Positions 32,961-40,745 of a DNA stretch of 60,225 nucleotides are shown here, piece after piece. How positions within the stretch are numbered: the first letter of the stretch is position 1; each line of letters begins with the position of its first letter. Under the pieces are notes generated by a model. It searched no databases and had not been told where the DNA came from. It saw only the letters and a list, made by a program, of their open reading frames with translations. Position numbers and translations under genes: made by a program. This DNA comes from Stenotrophomonas maltophilia (GTDB lineage Bacteria; Pseudomonadota; Gammaproteobacteria; Xanthomonadales; Xanthomonadaceae). The DNA lies in NCBI GenBank assembly GCA_002364755.1, contig DEZI01000004.1, forward strand, positions 1 to 60,225, read 5' to 3'.

Positions 32961-34958
32961 ATGACGCAGCCTACCCGTCGCCAGTTGGCCAACGCCATCC
33001 GCTTCCTTGCCGCTGATGCGGTTGAAACCGCAAATTCCGGCCACCCCGGCATGCCCATGGGCATGGCCGATATCGCCGAAGTGCTCTGGAACGACTATCT
33101 CCGGCACAATCCGAACAACCCGCAGTGGTTCAACCGCGACCGCTTCGTGCTGTCCAACGGCCACGGCTCGATGCTGCAGTACGCGCTGCTGCACCTGAGC
33201 GGCTACGACCTGCCGATCGAGCAGCTCAAGCAGTTCCGTCAGCTGGGCAGCCACACCGCCGGCCACCCGGAATACCACGAGACCCCGGGCGTGGAAACCA
33301 CCACCGGCCCGCTGGGCCAGGGTTTCGCCAATGCCGTGGGCTTCGCCCTGGCCGAGAAGCTGCTGGCACAGCGCTTCAACCGCCCGGAGCTGGAAATCGT
33401 CGACCACCGCACCTGGGTGTTCATGGGCGATGGCTGCCTGATGGAAGGCGTGTCGCATGAAGCCGCTTCGCTGGCCGGCACTTGGGGCCTGCACAAGCTG
33501 GTCTGCTTCTGGGACAACAACCACATCTCCATCGACGGCAACGTCGCGGGCTGGTTCACCGACAACACCCCCGAGCGTTTCGAAGCCTATGGCTGGAACG
33601 TGGTGCGCGATGTCGACGGCCACGACCCGGAAAGCATCAAGGCCGGCATCGAGGCCGCGCTGTCGCAGAGCGACAAGCCGACCCTGATCTGCTGCCACAC
33701 CACCATCGGCTTCGGTTCGCCGAACAAGGCCGGCAAGGAATCGAGCCACGGCGCCGCGCTGGGCAAGGACGAGCTGGCCGCCACCCGCAAGGCGCTGGAC
33801 TGGAACTACGGCCCGTTCGAGATTCCGGAAGAGATCTACGCCGGCTGGCGCGCCGGCGGTACCGGCACCCTGCGCCAGGCCGAGTGGGAGCAGCAGTTCG
33901 ACAAGTACGCCGCGCAGTTCCCGGCCGAAGCCGCTGAGCTGACCCGTCGTTCGCATGGCGAACTGCCGGCTGACTTCGTCGCCCAGGCCGATGCCTACAT
34001 CGCCAAGGTGGCCGCTGAAGGCCCGACGATCGCTTCGCGCAAGGCCTCGCAGCTGGCCATCGAAGCCTTTGCACCGCTGCTGCCGGAAATCGTCGGCGGC
34101 TCGGCTGACTTGGCGCATTCGAACCTGACCCTGTGGAAGGGCAGCACGTCGGTCGCCAGCGATGACGCCAACGCCAACTACGTGTACTACGGCGTGCGCG
34201 AGTTCGGCATGACCGCCATTGCCAACGGCCTGGCCCTGCACGGTGGTTTCATTCCGTTCGACGCCACCTTCCTGGTGTTCAGCGATTACGCCCGCAACGG
34301 CGTACGCATGAGCGCGCTGATCCCGGCCCACGCCATCCACGTCTACACCCACGACTCGATCGGCCTGGGCGAAGACGGCCCGACCCACCAGCCGGTGGAG
34401 CACCTGGCCTCGCTGCGCTACATCCCGAACAACGATGTGTGGCGCCCGTGCGATGCCGTCGAGTCGGCGGTGAGCTGGAAGGCCGCGATCACCCGCCAGG
34501 ACGGCCCGAGCTGCCTGGTGTTCAGCCGCCAGAACCTGCCGCACCAGCCGCGCAGCGCCGAGCAGATCGCGCAGATCGAGCGCGGTGGCTACGTGCTGGC
34601 CGATGCCGACGGCACCCCGGACGTGATCCTGATCGCCACCGGTTCGGAAGTCTCGCTGGCCACCGAAGCCAAGGCCCAGCTGGATGCCGCCGGCCTGAAG
34701 ACCCGCGTGGTCTCCATGCCGTCCACCGACGTGTTCCTGCGCCAGGATGCGGCCTACCGTGAATCGGTGCTGCCCAACGCCGTGCGCAAGCGCGTGGCGA
34801 TCGAAGCCGGCGTCACTGGGTTCTGGCGCCAGTTCGTCGGCCTGGACGGCGCGGTGATCGGTATCGACACCTTCGGTGCCTCGGCCCCGGCGGACAAGCT
34901 GTTCAAGCACTTCGGCATCACCACCGACCACGTGGTGGCGGCTGCCAAGGCGCTGTAA
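32961..34958 (+). CDS. tkt: transketolase
   Basis: The 665-residue cytoplasmic enzyme transfers two-carbon ketol units between sugar phosphates in the pentose phosphate pathway, using thiamine diphosphate and Mg2+. TPP motif GDGCLMEGVSHEAASLAGTW to DNNHIS is at about 154-181. The N-terminal HPGMPMG and HGSMLQY motifs, REFGMTAIANG with the catalytic Glu in the Pyr domain, and SIGLGEDGPTHQPVEHLASLR are all intact. Length equals the bacterial norm. It lies in the same direction as the symporter but is separated by two palindromic repeats, so it is probably transcribed alone. Confidence 0.98.
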   Translation: MTQPTRRQLANAIRFLAADAVETANSGHPGMPMGMADIAEVLWNDYLRHNPNNPQWFNRDRFVLSNGHGSMLQYALLHLSGYDLPIEQLKQFRQLGSHTAGHPEYHETPGVETTTGPLGQGFANAVGFALAEKLLAQRFNRPELEIVDHRTWVFMGDGCLMEGVSHEAASLAGTWGLHKLVCFWDNNHISIDGNVAGWFTDNTPERFEAYGWNVVRDVDGHDPESIKAGIEAALSQSDKPTLICCHTTIGFGSPNKAGKESSHGAALGKDELAATRKALDWNYGPFEIPEEIYAGWRAGGTGTLRQAEWEQQFDKYAAQFPAEAAELTRRSHGELPADFVAQADAYIAKVAAEGPTIASRKASQLAIEAFAPLLPEIVGGSADLAHSNLTLWKGSTSVASDDANANYVYYGVREFGMTAIANGLALHGGFIPFDATFLVFSDYARNGVRMSALIPAHAIHVYTHDSIGLGEDGPTHQPVEHLASLRYIPNNDVWRPCDAVESAVSWKAAITRQDGPSCLVFSRQNLPHQPRSAEQIAQIERGGYVLADADGTPDVILIATGSEVSLATEAKAQLDAAGLKTRVVSMPSTDVFLRQDAAYRESVLPNAVRKRVAIEAGVTGFWRQFVGLDGAVIGIDTFGASAPADKLFKHFGITTDHVVAAAKAL

Positions 34959-34982
34959 GCAGCCCCGCGAAGCAGGAAAGGG

Positions 34983-35012
34983 AAAGGCCGGCGCAAGCCG
35001 GCCTTTCTCGTT
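34983..35012 (+). terminator. intrinsic terminator after tkt
   Basis: AAAGGCCGGC (34983-34992), loop GCAA, GCCGGCCTTT (34997-35006), then CTCGTTT; 24 nt after the tkt stop. Confidence 0.85.
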
Positions 35013-35191
35013 TCCGGGTGGGAATACTGCTTTTCCCGGAATGACTCATCGGCGAACCGATGATGTCGTGTTGGCCTCTTCCGCCCGTACTGCGCTTTCT
35101 GCGAAAACAACGACCTACGTGGCATTCGCCGGGCAAACCCAGTTCGGGTGAAGGAGGGATCGTGCACAGGACGCATATCCAAATTGCAGGA

Positions 35192-35210
35192 TGTAAGGTG
35201 ATGCCTTACA
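35192..35210. promoter_or_regulatory. HigA-type operator upstream of higBA
   Basis: TGTAAGG-TGATG-CCTTACA is a perfect 7-bp inverted repeat ending 10 nt before the higB start. Type II antitoxins of the HigA family bind such palindromes over their own promoter. The regulatory role is inferred. Confidence 0.65.
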
Positions 35211-35220
35211 GTTGGCAGGC

Positions 35221-35499
35221 GTGATCGTCAGCTTCCGGCATAAGGGGCTGAGAGCACTCTATGACCGGGGTGACGTGTCAGGTGTCCGCGCGGACCATGT
35301 CGGCCGCCTGCGACGTCTGCTCCATCAGCTTGATCAAGCCAATCTCCCCGGCGATATGGGATTACCAGGCAATCGTCTGCACCCATTGCAAGGAAACTAC
35401 AAAGGCTATTGGTCCGTGAGCGTTTCGGCGAGCTGGCGCCTGGTCTTCCGCTTCCGGGGGCTCGATGTTGAATTGGTCGATTACCTTGATTACCACTAG
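35221..35499 (+). CDS. higB: HigB family toxin (RelE superfamily mRNA interferase)
   Basis: The 92-residue protein starts MIVSFRHKGLRALYDRGD and contains LHQLDQANLPGDM, LHPLQGNYKGYWSVSVSASWRLVFRF and VELVDYLDYH, the standard HigB pattern, including the basic and aromatic residues near the RNA-binding face. HigB toxins cut mRNA on the ribosome. The GTG at 35221 is chosen because it starts the conserved M-I-x-S-F-R-H-K motif; the in-frame TTG at 35212 is less likely. The toxin gene comes first, as usual for higBA, followed 11 nt later by the antitoxin. The pair lies between the tkt terminator and a SMAG repeat, like an acquired cassette. Confidence 0.93.
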   Translation: MIVSFRHKGLRALYDRGDVSGVRADHVGRLRRLLHQLDQANLPGDMGLPGNRLHPLQGNYKGYWSVSVSASWRLVFRFRGLDVELVDYLDYH

Positions 35500-35510
35500 G
35501 AGCACCTGCG

Positions 35511-35816
35511 ATGCCGATGCATGACCCGCCTCATCCGGGGCAGTCGCTGCGCGAGGACATCCTGCCTGCGATCAACATGTCCATCAGCGCGCTTGCGCAG
35601 CATCTGGGGTACTCCCGCGGACAGCTGTCGACGATCATTAACGGGCATGCAGGCGTTTCTGCGGAACTGGCGTACCGGCTGGAACTGGCAGGTCTGGGAA
35701 ACGCGCGAATGTGGTTGGCGATGCAGGCAGCCTATGATTTATGGCAGGCAGAACACCGGGAGCATCCCCCGATCAAGCGCCTGTACCTGGCCGATGTTCT
35801 GAACTGCCCGCAGTAG
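35511..35816 (+). CDS. higA: HigA family antitoxin, XRE-type
   Basis: The 101-residue protein has a helix-turn-helix (MSISALAQHLGYSRGQLSTIINGHAGVSAELAYRLE, about 22-57) and the HigA N-terminal HPGQSLREDILP motif. It should neutralise HigB and repress the operon at the palindrome at 35192-35210. AGGAG sits 8 nt before the ATG at 35511. Its stop codon TAG is the TAG of a SMAG element (35813-35835), so the last residues may have been set by the repeat. Confidence 0.93.
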   Translation: MPMHDPPHPGQSLREDILPAINMSISALAQHLGYSRGQLSTIINGHAGVSAELAYRLELAGLGNARMWLAMQAAYDLWQAEHREHPPIKRLYLADVLNCPQ

Positions 35817-35835
35817 ATCCACGCCACGCGTGGAT
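35813..35835 (+). repeat. SMAG element overlapping the higA stop codon
   Basis: GTAGATCCACGCCACGCGTGGAT begins inside the last codons of higA; its TAG is the stop codon. Confidence 0.8.
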
Positions 35836-35840
35836 GCCCG

Positions 35841-36389
35841 CTACATCGCCGCGCGCACGTCCATCAGTGCAAACCCCAGCAGGTTCAGCCCACGCCACTG
35901 CGCCGGGTTGTGCGCGTCGACGTGGTCCTTGGCCAGGCCGATGCCCCAGATGAAATCCACCGGGCTGGCCTCGACCAGCACCCAGCCTTCGGTTGCGCGC
36001 AGGAACGCCCCCAGTTCCGGGTTCTGGGCGAACTTGGCCTTGTTGCCGTCCACCACCAGCTGGTAGCGCGCCTGTACCCAGCGAGCTTCGTCGAAGCCTT
36101 CGATCTGGCGGCCTAGTGCCTTGGCCTTGTCCGGCGTGGCGCTGGCGATGATTTTCCCAAGCAGCTCGTTGGCACCGAACAGGCGCGCTTTGCCGGCCAT
36201 CATGTAGTGCTCGGCGGTGCGGTAGTGCACGCCATCGATGTCGAAGCCGGCGTCATACCACTGGCTGAAGCAGGAGGCGGACACGCCGCTGCGCGGCGGC
36301 TGGTGGCCCCAGAAGCAGAGGTAACGCAGGTCTTCGCCTGCAGCCTGGCGCTGCTGCAGTTCATGCAGGAAACGGGAATCGTCTTTCAT
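35841..36389 (-). CDS. NADAR domain protein (YbiA/RibX-like)
   Basis: The 182-residue cytoplasmic protein carries the NADAR-family signature: YLCFWGHQPP, CFSQWYDAGFDIDGVHYRTAEHYMMAGKARLFG, DEARWVQARYQLVVDGNKAKFAQNPEL and SPVDFIWGIGL. NADAR enzymes hydrolyse N-glycosidic bonds; some act on riboflavin-pathway intermediates, others remove ADP-ribose, including from guanine in DNA. Which applies here cannot be told from sequence alone. It is convergent with higBA and ends 24 bp from higA. No DarT-like toxin is visible in the window. The ATG at 36389 has only a weak Shine-Dalgarno. Confidence 0.88.
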   Translation of the reverse strand: MKDDSRFLHELQQRQAAGEDLRYLCFWGHQPPRSGVSASCFSQWYDAGFDIDGVHYRTAEHYMMAGKARLFGANELLGKIIASATPDKAKALGRQIEGFDEARWVQARYQLVVDGNKAKFAQNPELGAFLRATEGWVLVEASPVDFIWGIGLAKDHVDAHNPAQWRGLNLLGFALMDVRAAM

Positions 36390-36426
36390 CGCCACAGGAT
36401 ACCGCGTCAGCGCTGCCGCCCCATTC

Positions 36427-36448
36427 GCCGGGCATGGCCCGGCGCTAC
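36427..36448 (-). repeat. SMAG element
   Basis: On the minus strand this reads GTAGCGCCGGGCCATGCCC...; it lies between the NADAR gene start and the CoA-transferase stop. Confidence 0.75.
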
Positions 36449-36454
36449 CCCTGC

Positions 36455-38407
36455 TTACGCGGTGCGGGCGAGGGCCAGGCGAAGCAGGCGCGCGTTGACG
36501 CGCTCGCCGAGATCCTTCGGTGCCTGCAGGCCCATGCGCTGCAGGTACACCGCGTCGCCATCGCCGGCGGGCTGGCGCACCGCGGCCCACAGCGTGCGCA
36601 GCTTTTCGCCGCGCGTCTGCGTGTTTGCCTTCAGCCAGCCCAGTGCCTTCACCAGCACCTGCTCGATCTCGTTGAAATCGCTGCCCAGCGGATAGTCGGG
36701 CAGGGTGCCATCGGCACGGAACGGTGCCAGCGCCGCCGCCAGCGCCTGCGGTGTGTTGCGCTGTTCGCGCTGTGGGTCGGGGTGTCGCCCGGTGCGCAGC
36801 TTGCGCGATGCATAGGCCTGCTGCAGCAGGCCGGCCTGGAACGGTGCCTCGGTGATCGCGGTCATCGCCTGCACGCAGTCGTCGTCGGTCAACGCGCGCA
36901 GATCGGCAATGCCGTACTCGTTGAGGTAGATGTCACGCAGGTGGCGCGGAATGGTGGTGTGCCCGTAGTTCCAGCGCACGTTCGATGCACGCTGGCCCTT
37001 GTCGTCGCGCGCGGCACGGAACATCAGCACGCTGCGCGCTTCCGGCAGCGCATGCGCCATCGCCACGAAGTTGTACTGCCCGCCCACGCCGGACACCACG
37101 CGGCCGTCGTCCAGCGCATCGGACACCGCCGCACCCAGCGCGGTGGCCATCATGCAGGAATTGAAGAAGCGCGCATGCCGGCGCTGCAGGCGCTCCAGCG
37201 TCTCGTTGCCGCCGTACAGCTGGTTGATCTCGCTGATGCGGCGCATGCCGATGGCGCTGCGCTCGTCGTCGGGCAGGGTGCGCAGCCACTCGTAGAACTC
37301 GGGCGAACCCAGGTAGAACGCGCCGTGTAGGTACTCGCCCTCTGCTTCCAGCGTGGCATGGTCGATGGACAGCGTGCTGCCGTTCTCGATGCGCTGCATC
37401 AGCGCCAGGTCGTCGTGCACCTTGCGCCGGATGACGCCGGTCTGCACCAGCCGGCGGAAGCCCTCGTTGAGCATCTCGCTGCAGCCATACAGCCCGACCT
37501 CGAACGGATCGAGGCCGCCGATTTCCGCCACCAGCGGATGGCTGGCCAGCTGCGGGTCCAGGGCATTCAGCACGCGGCGGTAGCGCTCGTTGTCGGTGTG
37601 GCGCAGCACCAGCGCATGGCTGAGTGCGTCGGCCAGGGTGCCGATGCCGATCTGCAGCGTGCCGCCATCGCGTACGAGGGTGCTCGCGTACAGGCCGATG
37701 GCGTAGTCCGCATCGGCCACCGGCTGGCGCGGCAGGCCGAACAGCGCCGGGTACGGCGGCGGCGGGGTGATGACCAGATCGAAGAAGGACACATCCACCG
37801 TGGCCGTGCCGCCCAGGTAGGGCAGCTGCGGGTCGATCTCGGCCACCAGCAGCGGGCGTGGTAGTCCACGCGCGGCCATCGCGTCCAGGGTGTCCTGGGT
37901 GATGTCGTTGTTGCACGACAACGAGAGCCGGCGATCGTTCGGGCGCATCGCCACCTTCTGCACGATCACGTGCGGCGCGCGCTGCGCCACGGCATCGGCG
38001 GCATGCGTGTAATTCAGGCTGGTGTAGCTGGACTGCGCCTGACGCGAGCCGAGCAGCGCACCGGACTGCATGTAGAACTCCTCCACCTCCACATGTGGCG
38101 GCAGCGCATCGCGGGCGATCGCATCGGCGTAGGCCAGGCGCGGGAAATCCTCGCCGAAATGGCGCTGCACGAACGGCGCCATGAAGCGCGCCTCCAGGCC
38201 ATCGCCGCGTGCCTTGGGCGGGTTCAATGACAGTGCGGTGTACAGCTGCAGCGGCCGCGACGCATCCCCTTCCACCCGCGCATACAACGCATTGAGCAGC
38301 CGGTGCGGCTTGCCCAGTGCCAGTGGTGCCCCCACCCGCAGCGGCCCGTCCACGCGCGCGAACAGCCAGTCAACGGCGGCGTCGAGGTCGGTCAGGTGTT
38401 CGGTCAT
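36455..38407 (-). CDS. acetyl-CoA hydrolase/CoA-transferase family protein
   Basis: The 650-residue protein belongs to the family of acetyl-CoA hydrolases and succinyl-CoA:acetate or 4-hydroxybutyrate CoA-transferases, in the long form with an extended N-terminus. Recognisable segments are GTLQIGIGTLADALSHAL, GLYGCSEMLNEGFRRL, INQLYGGNETLERLQRRHARFFN and GVVSGVGGQYNFVAMAHALPEARSVL-like sequence, the last being the conserved GxGG CoA-binding region. It probably recycles CoA or moves it between short-chain acids; the substrate is not deducible. The ATG at 38407 starts a sensible N-terminus (MTEHLTDLDAAVDWLF); the open frame above it overlaps the flavin reductase. Confidence 0.85.
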   Translation of the reverse strand: MTEHLTDLDAAVDWLFARVDGPLRVGAPLALGKPHRLLNALYARVEGDASRPLQLYTALSLNPPKARGDGLEARFMAPFVQRHFGEDFPRLAYADAIARDALPPHVEVEEFYMQSGALLGSRQAQSSYTSLNYTHAADAVAQRAPHVIVQKVAMRPNDRRLSLSCNNDITQDTLDAMAARGLPRPLLVAEIDPQLPYLGGTATVDVSFFDLVITPPPPYPALFGLPRQPVADADYAIGLYASTLVRDGGTLQIGIGTLADALSHALVLRHTDNERYRRVLNALDPQLASHPLVAEIGGLDPFEVGLYGCSEMLNEGFRRLVQTGVIRRKVHDDLALMQRIENGSTLSIDHATLEAEGEYLHGAFYLGSPEFYEWLRTLPDDERSAIGMRRISEINQLYGGNETLERLQRRHARFFNSCMMATALGAAVSDALDDGRVVSGVGGQYNFVAMAHALPEARSVLMFRAARDDKGQRASNVRWNYGHTTIPRHLRDIYLNEYGIADLRALTDDDCVQAMTAITEAPFQAGLLQQAYASRKLRTGRHPDPQREQRNTPQALAAALAPFRADGTLPDYPLGSDFNEIEQVLVKALGWLKANTQTRGEKLRTLWAAVRQPAGDGDAVYLQRMGLQAPKDLGERVNARLLRLALARTA

Positions 38408-38441
38408 GCGTGGCGGTCCTGCGGCAAGGGGAGTGCTGGCA

Positions 38442-38999
38442 TTACAGCATGTCGGGCTTGAACCGCCGTCGACGCGAGATTTCCTGCCCTGAAACCATGA
38501 ACCGGCCATCGCCCCGGTAGTGGAACGTGCGTGGCAGCTTCGGTCGCGGTGCGACGTGGGCGCGCACGATTTCCCAGATGAAAAGGTTGTTGGCCTGCAC
38601 CTGGCTGTCGTCGTGCAGCCGGCACTCGAAGCTGGAATGGCATTGGCCGACCAGCGGTGCGGCGACGTCGCGGGCGGGCACTGCATCCAGGCCAAACCGC
38701 GCGAACTTGTCCACCTCGCGGCCGCTGCAGTTGCCGATGTCCACCACGGTGTCCAGCAGCTCCACGCCCGGCACGTTGATCACGCACTGCCGGCTGTCAC
38801 GGGCCAGGGCAAAGCTGTGGTTCTCGTTCCAGATGCAGGTGGCCAGCAGCGAGGGCGAGAAGCCCATCACCATGTGCCAGCCCAGTGTCATCAGGTTGCG
38901 TTGGCCGTGGGCCGCCGTGCTGACCAGTACGATGGGGCCCGGCTCGAGGAAACGCCGGGCCTGGTCTACCGGGTAATCCCGTTTGCGCAGCGGCTTCAT
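38442..38999 (-). CDS. flavin reductase-like (FMN-binding split barrel) protein
   Basis: The 185-residue protein matches the flavin reductase-like family: PGPIVLVSTAAHGQRNLMTLGWHMVMGFSPSLLATCIWNENHSF near the N-terminus, then INVPGVELLDTVVDIGNCSGREVDKFARFGL and a C-terminal AHVAPRPKLPRTFHYRGDGRFMVSGQEI. It likely binds FMN and reduces flavin or an oxidised small molecule with NAD(P)H. It lies 34 bp upstream of the CoA-transferase gene in the same orientation, a possible two-gene operon. The ATG at 38999 was chosen over the longer frame to 39068 because homology starts there. Confidence 0.85.
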   Translation of the reverse strand: MKPLRKRDYPVDQARRFLEPGPIVLVSTAAHGQRNLMTLGWHMVMGFSPSLLATCIWNENHSFALARDSRQCVINVPGVELLDTVVDIGNCSGREVDKFARFGLDAVPARDVAAPLVGQCHSSFECRLHDDSQVQANNLFIWEIVRAHVAPRPKLPRTFHYRGDGRFMVSGQEISRRRRFKPDML

Positions 39000-39061
39000 G
39001 CGGGCTCCGTGGGCAGAGGGGCCGATGCTGGGGCAGGCCGGATGAACCGGCAGTCGAGGGC

Positions 39062-39115
39062 TTGACATCCCGTTCGATTACGCGCGTAATCTGGCTGTCG
39101 ATTACGGATGTAAAC
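39062..39115 (+). promoter_or_regulatory. promoter with tandem BlaI-type operators
   Basis: TTGACA (39062-39067) and CGTAAT (39085-39090), 17 bp apart, look like a sigma-70 promoter. A perfect 16-bp palindrome GATTACGCGCGTAATC (39076-39091) covers the -10 region, and a similar diverged box GATTACGGATGTAAAC lies at 39100-39115, 24 bp downstream, next to the ATG at 39117. BlaI/MecI dimers bind such TAC-N-GTA palindromes. Autorepression is inferred. Confidence 0.7.
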
Positions 39116-39116
39116 C

Positions 39117-39482
39117 ATGACCCCGATCAGCGAAGCCGAAGCCGTCGTGATGGAGGTGCTGTGGCAGCAGGCGCCGCGCAGTGCCGATGAGGTGGTGGCC
39201 GCACTGGCCCACCGTGAATGGGCCGAGCCGACCATCAAGACCCTGCTCAACCGCCTGCTGACCAAGGGCGCGATCGCCGCAGAGCGCGATGGCCGCCGCT
39301 ACCTGTACCAGCCGCTGCTGCAGCGCCAGGCCTGGGTGGAAACGCAGAGCCAGGACTTCATCGGCCGCGTGTTCGATGGCCGGGTGGCGCCGCTGGTGGC
39401 GCACTTCAGCGAGCGTGGGCAACTGACGGCGCAGGACATTGCCGAACTGAAGAAGCTGATCCAGGAGATGGACGATGAATGA
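39117..39482 (+). CDS. BlaI/MecI/CopY family transcriptional repressor
   Basis: The 121-residue winged-helix repressor matches BlaI: ISEAEAVVMEVLWQQAPRSADEVVAAL, EWAEPTIKTLLNRLLTKGAIAAERDGRRYLYQPLL, and a C-terminal dimerisation helix pair. In BlaI/MecI systems the paired M56 metalloprotease triggers repressor cleavage in response to a cell-wall signal. It is followed by a M56 gene overlapping by 8 bp (39475), and its promoter holds two palindromes. No beta-lactamase gene is visible nearby, so the regulated function is unknown; the operon itself is the likely target. Confidence 0.93.
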   Translation: MTPISEAEAVVMEVLWQQAPRSADEVVAALAHREWAEPTIKTLLNRLLTKGAIAAERDGRRYLYQPLLQRQAWVETQSQDFIGRVFDGRVAPLVAHFSERGQLTAQDIAELKKLIQEMDDE

Positions 39483-40737
39483 GCTGCTCGATGGACTGTG
39501 GCAGGCCAGCCTGTGGCTGGCGCTGGGCGTGCTGCTGCTGGCGGCCGCGCGGCCACTGCTGGTGAAGCTGGGCGGCGCGGAACTGGCCTATCGCAGCTGG
39601 TGGCTGCTGCCGCTGCTGCTGGTGGCCCTGCTGCTGCCCCTGCCGGCCTTGCGGGCATTGCCGGTGCTGCAGCATGTGCCCACGCTGCCGCTGAAGGTGG
39701 TGCCGGGCACCGTTGAAGGTGTCACCGCGCAGCTGCCGATGTGGCCGTGGCTGCTGGCCCTGGTCTGGGGGCTGGGCGCCGGCCTGCACCTGGCGCGCGA
39801 ACTGCGCGCGCAACGCCGCTTCGAGCGCGCACTGGGCACGCTGCAGGCGCGCGGCGATGGCAGCTGGCAGGCCAGCGCCGACCCCGGCCTGCCCGCGCTG
39901 GTCGGCCTGTGGCAGCCGCGCATCGTGGTCGGCCCGCACTTCGACCAGCAGTTCGATGCCGACGAACAGGCGCTGATCCTGCGCCACGAACGCAGCCACC
40001 GCCGCAATGGCGACCACTGGGCCAATGGCGCATTGCTGCTGGCACGTTCCGTGTTCTGGTTCCACCCGTTGTTGCCCTGGGCCGCGCGCCGCTTCCTGCG
40101 CGACCAGGAACTGGCCTGCGATGCGCGCACCGTTGCCGCGCAGCCGACGCAGCGCCGTCTTTATGCCAGCACGCTGTTGAAGGCGCAGCTGGTCCGCCCG
40201 GTTGCACCGATGGCATGTCATTGGCGCAGCCAACCCGTGTTGAAGGAGCGTATCGCCATGTTGAAGCAGTCGAAGCGGAAGGCATTGCCGAAGGTGTCCG
40301 GCCAGGTGTTGCTGATGGGGTTGTGCATGGGTGTTGCTGCGTTGGCCTGGGCCAGCCAGGGCGCGGTGAAGGGCACGCCGTCGGTCAGCGCCGAGCCGTA
40401 CCAGTACGCCGCGGCGGATGCCGCCAAGGCCGGCCTGGACAGCCCGATCCAGGCACAGAAGATGTCACCGCCCAGCTTTCCGGCCGAGGCTTTCGAGAAG
40501 GGCCAGACCGGTGTGGTGAAGCTGATCGTGTCCGTCGATGCCAAGGGCACCGTCACCGATGTGCAGGTGGAAAGTGCGACCAACCCCGGCGTGTTTGAAG
40601 CCGCCTCGATTGCAGCGGCGCGTAAATGGACCTATACGCCGGCGATGAAAAATGGAAAGCCGGTGGCCGGCAAGCTGCGCGTCCCGATCACCTTCGCCAT
40701 GGACAACACCGAATCTGCAGGCGGCCAGGCGCAGTGA
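39475..40737 (+). CDS. M56 (BlaR1-type) membrane metallopeptidase with TonB C-terminal domain
   Basis: The 420-residue protein has N-terminal membrane helices (SLWLALGVLLLAAARPLL; WWLLPLLLVALLLPLPAL; PWLLALVWGLGAGLHL), then a gluzincin site H171-E-R-S-H175 (LILRHERSHRRNGDHWAN) and RDQELACDA, the M56 signature. A further helix (SGQVLLMGLCMGVAALAWAS, about 280) leads to a periplasmic TonB-like C-terminal domain from about 325 (PPSFPAEAFEKGQTGVVKLIVSVDAKGTVTDVQVES ... ARKWTYTPAMKNGKPV). BlaR1 instead has a penicillin-binding sensor at this place. The TonB-type domain may sense an envelope protein or peptidoglycan state. It overlaps the BlaI gene by 8 bp. Confidence 0.9.
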   Translation: MNELLDGLWQASLWLALGVLLLAAARPLLVKLGGAELAYRSWWLLPLLLVALLLPLPALRALPVLQHVPTLPLKVVPGTVEGVTAQLPMWPWLLALVWGLGAGLHLARELRAQRRFERALGTLQARGDGSWQASADPGLPALVGLWQPRIVVGPHFDQQFDADEQALILRHERSHRRNGDHWANGALLLARSVFWFHPLLPWAARRFLRDQELACDARTVAAQPTQRRLYASTLLKAQLVRPVAPMACHWRSQPVLKERIAMLKQSKRKALPKVSGQVLLMGLCMGVAALAWASQGAVKGTPSVSAEPYQYAAADAAKAGLDSPIQAQKMSPPSFPAEAFEKGQTGVVKLIVSVDAKGTVTDVQVESATNPGVFEAASIAAARKWTYTPAMKNGKPVAGKLRVPITFAMDNTESAGGQAQ

Positions 40738-40745
40738 CGGCTGCG

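Noticed and set aside
29391..34931. 1846-codon open frame on the minus strand
   Set aside because: It lies opposite batB/C, batD, the symporter and tkt, all of which have clear protein motifs; the translation is His/Gln/Arg-rich without domains.
39475..40737. Beta-lactam sensing BlaR1
   Set aside because: The C-terminal part is TonB-like; the penicillin-binding SxxK/KTG sensor domain is absent.
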